64,000 nucleotides of DNA. Origin: Moraxellaceae bacterium. Its GTDB lineage: Bacteria > Pseudomonadota > Gammaproteobacteria > Pseudomonadales > Moraxellaceae. Location: positions 1-64,000 of the forward strand of contig JACKNZ010000019.1 in the NCBI GenBank assembly GCA_024234595.1, read 5' to 3'. Both the position numbers and the translations under genes were made by a program. Below are positions 61,525 to 64,000 of the stretch, piece after piece. Positions within the stretch are counted from its first letter, which is position 1, and each line of letters starts with the position of its first letter. A model generated the notes under the pieces. The model saw nothing but the letters and a program-made list of their open reading frames with translations, was not told the DNA's origin and searched no databases.

Positions 61525-61980
61525 GTGCAATTAAATAAATTTACCGACTACGGCTTACGTTTATTAATGTATTTAATCAAATCCAGTGATCAATTACATA
61601 CCATTGCCCAAGTTGCCCATGATTTACATATCTCTGAAAATCATTTAGTGAAAGTCAGTCATTTTTTGGCGCAGCAAGGTTGGATTATTAGTACACGAGG
61701 CAAAGGTGGCGGTATTCGTATTCATCCCGAAGCCATGTATTTATCTATTGGTGAAGTTATTCGAACCTTGGAGCATGATGAGAAGGTGATAGACTGTTTG
61801 GGCATAGAATGTAATTTACGTCGAGACTGCCATCTTAACTCATTGTTCCCATTAGCAATTGAGCAATTTTATCAGTATCTCAATCAGTACCAATTAAAAG
61901 ATGCGTGGCGAGCCTTAGCAAATGAGCCTAGCAAACTAACTCAACACAATAATCTCATTCAAACAATTAATCCGTCATAA
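61525..61980 (+). CDS. nsrR: Nitric oxide-sensing repressor NsrR (Rrf2 family)
   Basis: The 151-residue protein has the Rrf2 winged helix (MQLNKFTDYGLRLLMYLIK, HISENHLVKVSHFLAQQGWI, RGKGGGIRIHP) and three cysteines with NsrR spacing, C-x4-C-x6... seen as CLGIEC and CNLRRDC, which hold a 2Fe-2S or 4Fe-4S cluster. NO destroys the cluster and frees hmp. Starts with GTG 61525. Its operator is at 60144-60166. Confidence 0.95.
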   Translation: MQLNKFTDYGLRLLMYLIKSSDQLHTIAQVAHDLHISENHLVKVSHFLAQQGWIISTRGKGGGIRIHPEAMYLSIGEVIRTLEHDEKVIDCLGIECNLRRDCHLNSLFPLAIEQFYQYLNQYQLKDAWRALANEPSKLTQHNNLIQTINPS

Positions 61981-62114
61981 ATTATTCACATCAACGATCA
62001 AAAAAACTATCTATACATTTGTACACAAATTTAAAGGATATATAGATTTTTTTGGTTAAGAAAGCATTAGAATAAGCGGCTTTTTTTATTGACTGTTTAG
62101 TTTAGGTCGCAACT

Positions 62115-63257
62115 ATGGTAGAAACCCTTAATAAACCACAGCCCATTAAACAACAAAATACAGTTGTTCGTGATGATGCTTTTTATAATCAAATTGAACA
62201 GGAATTTGAAGCGATTAAACAACGCCATCGCGCAAAAATGGGGGCGGAAGATGTGGCCTATATTAAAGGCTTGCGTCTAAAGTCGCGGATTTTTGAGGTG
62301 TTAGGCCGTGGTTTATTGTGGACAAGCCGTAATCCCTTAACCTTTGGTGCGGGTGTTGGTTTTCTATTTTTACATCGCAACATCGAAGCCATCGAAATTG
62401 GCCACAATGTGTTGCATGGTCAATATGATTATTTCCCCGAAATTCCCCAATTCCATTCCCACAACTTTAAGTGGAAAGCACCGATTGATGAAGAAGGTTG
62501 GCGTCGTGAGCATAATGCCATGCACCACGTTCATACTAATGTCTATGAAAAAGACCCAGACCTCAATCATGGTTTGTTGCGTACTAACGATTTAGTACCG
62601 TGGCAAAAGTCGCATCTGTGGCAAGTGCCGTTATATTTTGGCGTGGTTTATCCAACGATGTTATATCGTTTTAACGCACAAAATTTAGGTTTTACCCAAG
62701 AATATCGTGCCGAAGCCTTTGATACAGGTAATCAAGGTTATGCCGTCGTTGATACCAGTTATGCCAGCAAAGAACAACGCGAAAAAATGCACTCTCGCTC
62801 GGTGAATCGCGTATTGTTTAAAGAATATTTGGTTTTTCCTTTGTTAGCGAAACTGACAGGTCGTTCAGCTTTAAAAGTGTTAGCAGGTAATTTTTTAGCC
62901 GATACCATTAACAATTATTGGATTGGTATGACCATTCAAGCCACACACTTTACCGAAGACTTACAAGACGAAGCAGCCGTTGACCACAAAGGCCGTTGGT
63001 ATTTATCGCAGTTAGAATCCTCAGTAAATTTTAAAGGCAATCGTTGGCAAAGCATTTTGTGGGGACATTTGAATTATCAAATCGAACACCATTTATTTCC
63101 CGACACGCCTTCACACCGTTATCCCGACATGGCTAAAGATGTCAAAGCTCTGTGCCAAAAATACAATCTAACTTATAAGTGTAATGATAGTTGGGCAAAG
63201 GCCATTAAAAACTATACCGCCGTATTTTGGAAATATTCATTTCCAACTAAAAAATAA
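62115..63257 (+). CDS. Acyl-lipid fatty acid desaturase
   Basis: This 380-residue membrane di-iron desaturase has the histidine boxes GHNVLHGQYD (about 96-105), REHNAMHHVHTN (about 136-147) and NYQIEHHLFPD (late). It introduces a double bond into acyl chains, using electrons from a ferredoxin-type partner, and adjusts membrane fluidity. The following gene is a likely reductase, as in the desaturase/oxidoreductase pairs of Pseudomonas and Acinetobacter. Regiospecificity (often delta-9) is not provable here. Confidence 0.93.
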   Translation: MVETLNKPQPIKQQNTVVRDDAFYNQIEQEFEAIKQRHRAKMGAEDVAYIKGLRLKSRIFEVLGRGLLWTSRNPLTFGAGVGFLFLHRNIEAIEIGHNVLHGQYDYFPEIPQFHSHNFKWKAPIDEEGWRREHNAMHHVHTNVYEKDPDLNHGLLRTNDLVPWQKSHLWQVPLYFGVVYPTMLYRFNAQNLGFTQEYRAEAFDTGNQGYAVVDTSYASKEQREKMHSRSVNRVLFKEYLVFPLLAKLTGRSALKVLAGNFLADTINNYWIGMTIQATHFTEDLQDEAAVDHKGRWYLSQLESSVNFKGNRWQSILWGHLNYQIEHHLFPDTPSHRYPDMAKDVKALCQKYNLTYKCNDSWAKAIKNYTAVFWKYSFPTKK

Positions 63258-63292
63258 GCTTTCCCTGACATCAGTCCTCTCTCATATATAAC

Positions 63293-63326
63293 TCCCTCTT
63301 CCTGTGGAAGAGGGTTGGGGTGAGGG
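63293..63326. repeat. REP-like palindrome (CCCTCTTCC family)
   Basis: CCCTCTTCC-tgt-GGAAGAGGG is followed by TTGGGGTGAGGG, the same layout as 1225-1257. It lies between the desaturase and its reductase, 37 nt before the next ATG. Confidence 0.65.
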
Positions 63327-63362
63327 CTAAATCAAACTTTGATTAGACTTTTAGGATTTTTT

Positions 63363-64000
63363 ATGCTCAACAAAGCATTAAATTTTGCCAATCAATGGGC
63401 ATTACAAAAAGTTAGCCGTGATTGGATTGATTATATTGCCAGCAATACTATGACCGATTTTAATCGTTGGTTTAACGATTTTATTTGGACGTACGATTTA
63501 AAAGCGATAGTCACCGCCATTGAAACGCAAGCTGATGGGGTAAGAACCATTCACTTATTACCCAATCAACATTGGAAAACGTATCAAGCAGGTCAGTTTG
63601 TTGAGTTGGTGCTTGAGATAGATGGTCAGTCGCATCATCGTTATTACAGTTTGTCACCGATGACCGCCAAAGGCACATTTAGCATTACCGTAAAAAAACA
63701 AGCGGACGGTGTTGTGTCGAGTTATTTAACCGAGCAATTACAAGTGGGACAGAGTGTCAAACTCAATTTACCCCAAGGTGACTTTGCGTATAAGCAACAG
63801 CAAAAATTATTGTTTATTTGTGCAGGTTCGGGCATTACCCCTTGCTATTCGATTATCAGTGATTTATTAGCACAAAATAAATCCGTTGATTTAGCGATTT
63901 ATGCCCAGTTTTCTAAGCAAAAAGATGTGATTTTTGCTAATAGTTTAAATCAGCAATGGCCAGCTCAAGGCGTTTCTGTTGAAGTGGCATTTACGCAAGA
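63363..64000 (+). CDS. Ferredoxin-NADP-type reductase, 5' part only
   Basis: The frame from ATG 63363 is open to the window end (212 codons seen). After a helical N-terminus of about 45 residues come the FAD-binding HHRYYSLSPM and TVKKQADGVVSSYL, and the NAD-binding LFICAGSGITPCYSII: the FNR-like oxidoreductase fold. A C-terminal 2Fe-2S ferredoxin domain, as in desaturase partners of Pseudomonas and Acinetobacter, would lie outside the window. It likely passes electrons to the desaturase. Confidence 0.88.
   Translation, partial: MLNKALNFANQWALQKVSRDWIDYIASNTMTDFNRWFNDFIWTYDLKAIVTAIETQADGVRTIHLLPNQHWKTYQAGQFVELVLEIDGQSHHRYYSLSPMTAKGTFSITVKKQADGVVSSYLTEQLQVGQSVKLNLPQGDFAYKQQQKLLFICAGSGITPCYSIISDLLAQNKSVDLAIYAQFSKQKDVIFANSLNQQWPAQGVSVEVAFTQ

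Noticed and set aside
61981..62114. Second NsrR site between nsrR and the desaturase
   Set aside because: The AT-rich sequence has a short TTTGTACACAAA palindrome, but it lacks the AAGATG half-site pattern.

Overview
The window is a chromosomal stretch of an AT-rich gammaproteobacterium. Three things suggest the Moraxellaceae (a relative of Acinetobacter, Moraxella, Agitococcus or Perlucidibaca): the map/glnD/dapC/dapD arrangement next to rpsB-tsf, the fatty-acid desaturase followed by a ferredoxin-reductase-type partner, and the overall protein character. This placement is inference from gene content; there is no 16S gene here.

Layout. 0-6 kb: the 3' end of a secreted trypsin-like protease, a VapBC module, serA divergent from its likely partner D-2-hydroxyglutarate dehydrogenase, a small catabolic pair (DsbA-like isomerase plus FAH-fold hydrolase) and a second VapBC module. 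6-14 kb: priA, then an accessory stretch with a YqhA-family gene flanked by two MITE-like elements, two further PIN toxin-antitoxin modules, a repeat protein of about 24-residue units, an ArsC/Spx-like gene and another PIN module. 14-20 kb: dapD, dapC, glnD and map, all on the minus strand. 20-39 kb: the conserved core rpsB-tsf-(inserted hybrid sensor kinase)-pyrH-frr-uppS-cdsA-dxr-rseP-bamA-skp-lpxD-fabZ-lpxA-(inserted D12 DNA adenine methyltransferase)-lpxB-rnhB. It makes translation factors, undecaprenyl carrier, phospholipid and isoprenoid precursors, the outer-membrane assembly machine and lipid A. 39-44 kb: an accessory island with a DUF433/PIN-like pair, an AbiE-type pair, and an unrecognised tandem-duplicated protein with a possible frame break. 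Its AbiE/unknown part is bracketed by two nearly identical 86-bp direct repeats. 44-52 kb: hydrolase, folE, second hybrid kinase, Smr protein, prmB, aroC and an MFS transporter. 52-62 kb: a CsoR/FrmR-family repressor with an unusual cysteine pair, cytochrome bd oxidase with both small subunits (CydX and CydP), an RND efflux pump with adaptor, a DUF2892 membrane protein, flavohaemoglobin and NsrR. 62-64 kb: acyl-lipid desaturase and the start of its probable reductase.

The themes most worth following are these. (1) There are seven toxin-antitoxin modules in 64 kb, three of them with clear inverted-repeat operators. (2) The 52-62 kb locus looks like a reactive sulfur/nitrogen tolerance region: the repressor's own promoter and the DUF2892-efflux promoter share a 17-bp operator (15/17 identical), and a separate NsrR site sits in front of hmp. 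(3) The 39.7-43.4 kb cassette carries an unknown duplicated protein next to AbiE. (4) An orphan adenine methyltransferase is embedded between lpxA and lpxB. (5) Fossil evidence around yqhA (a second copy of its 3' end, lacking the MITE) records how that accessory region was built. No rRNA, tRNA, CRISPR array or complete insertion sequence was seen.
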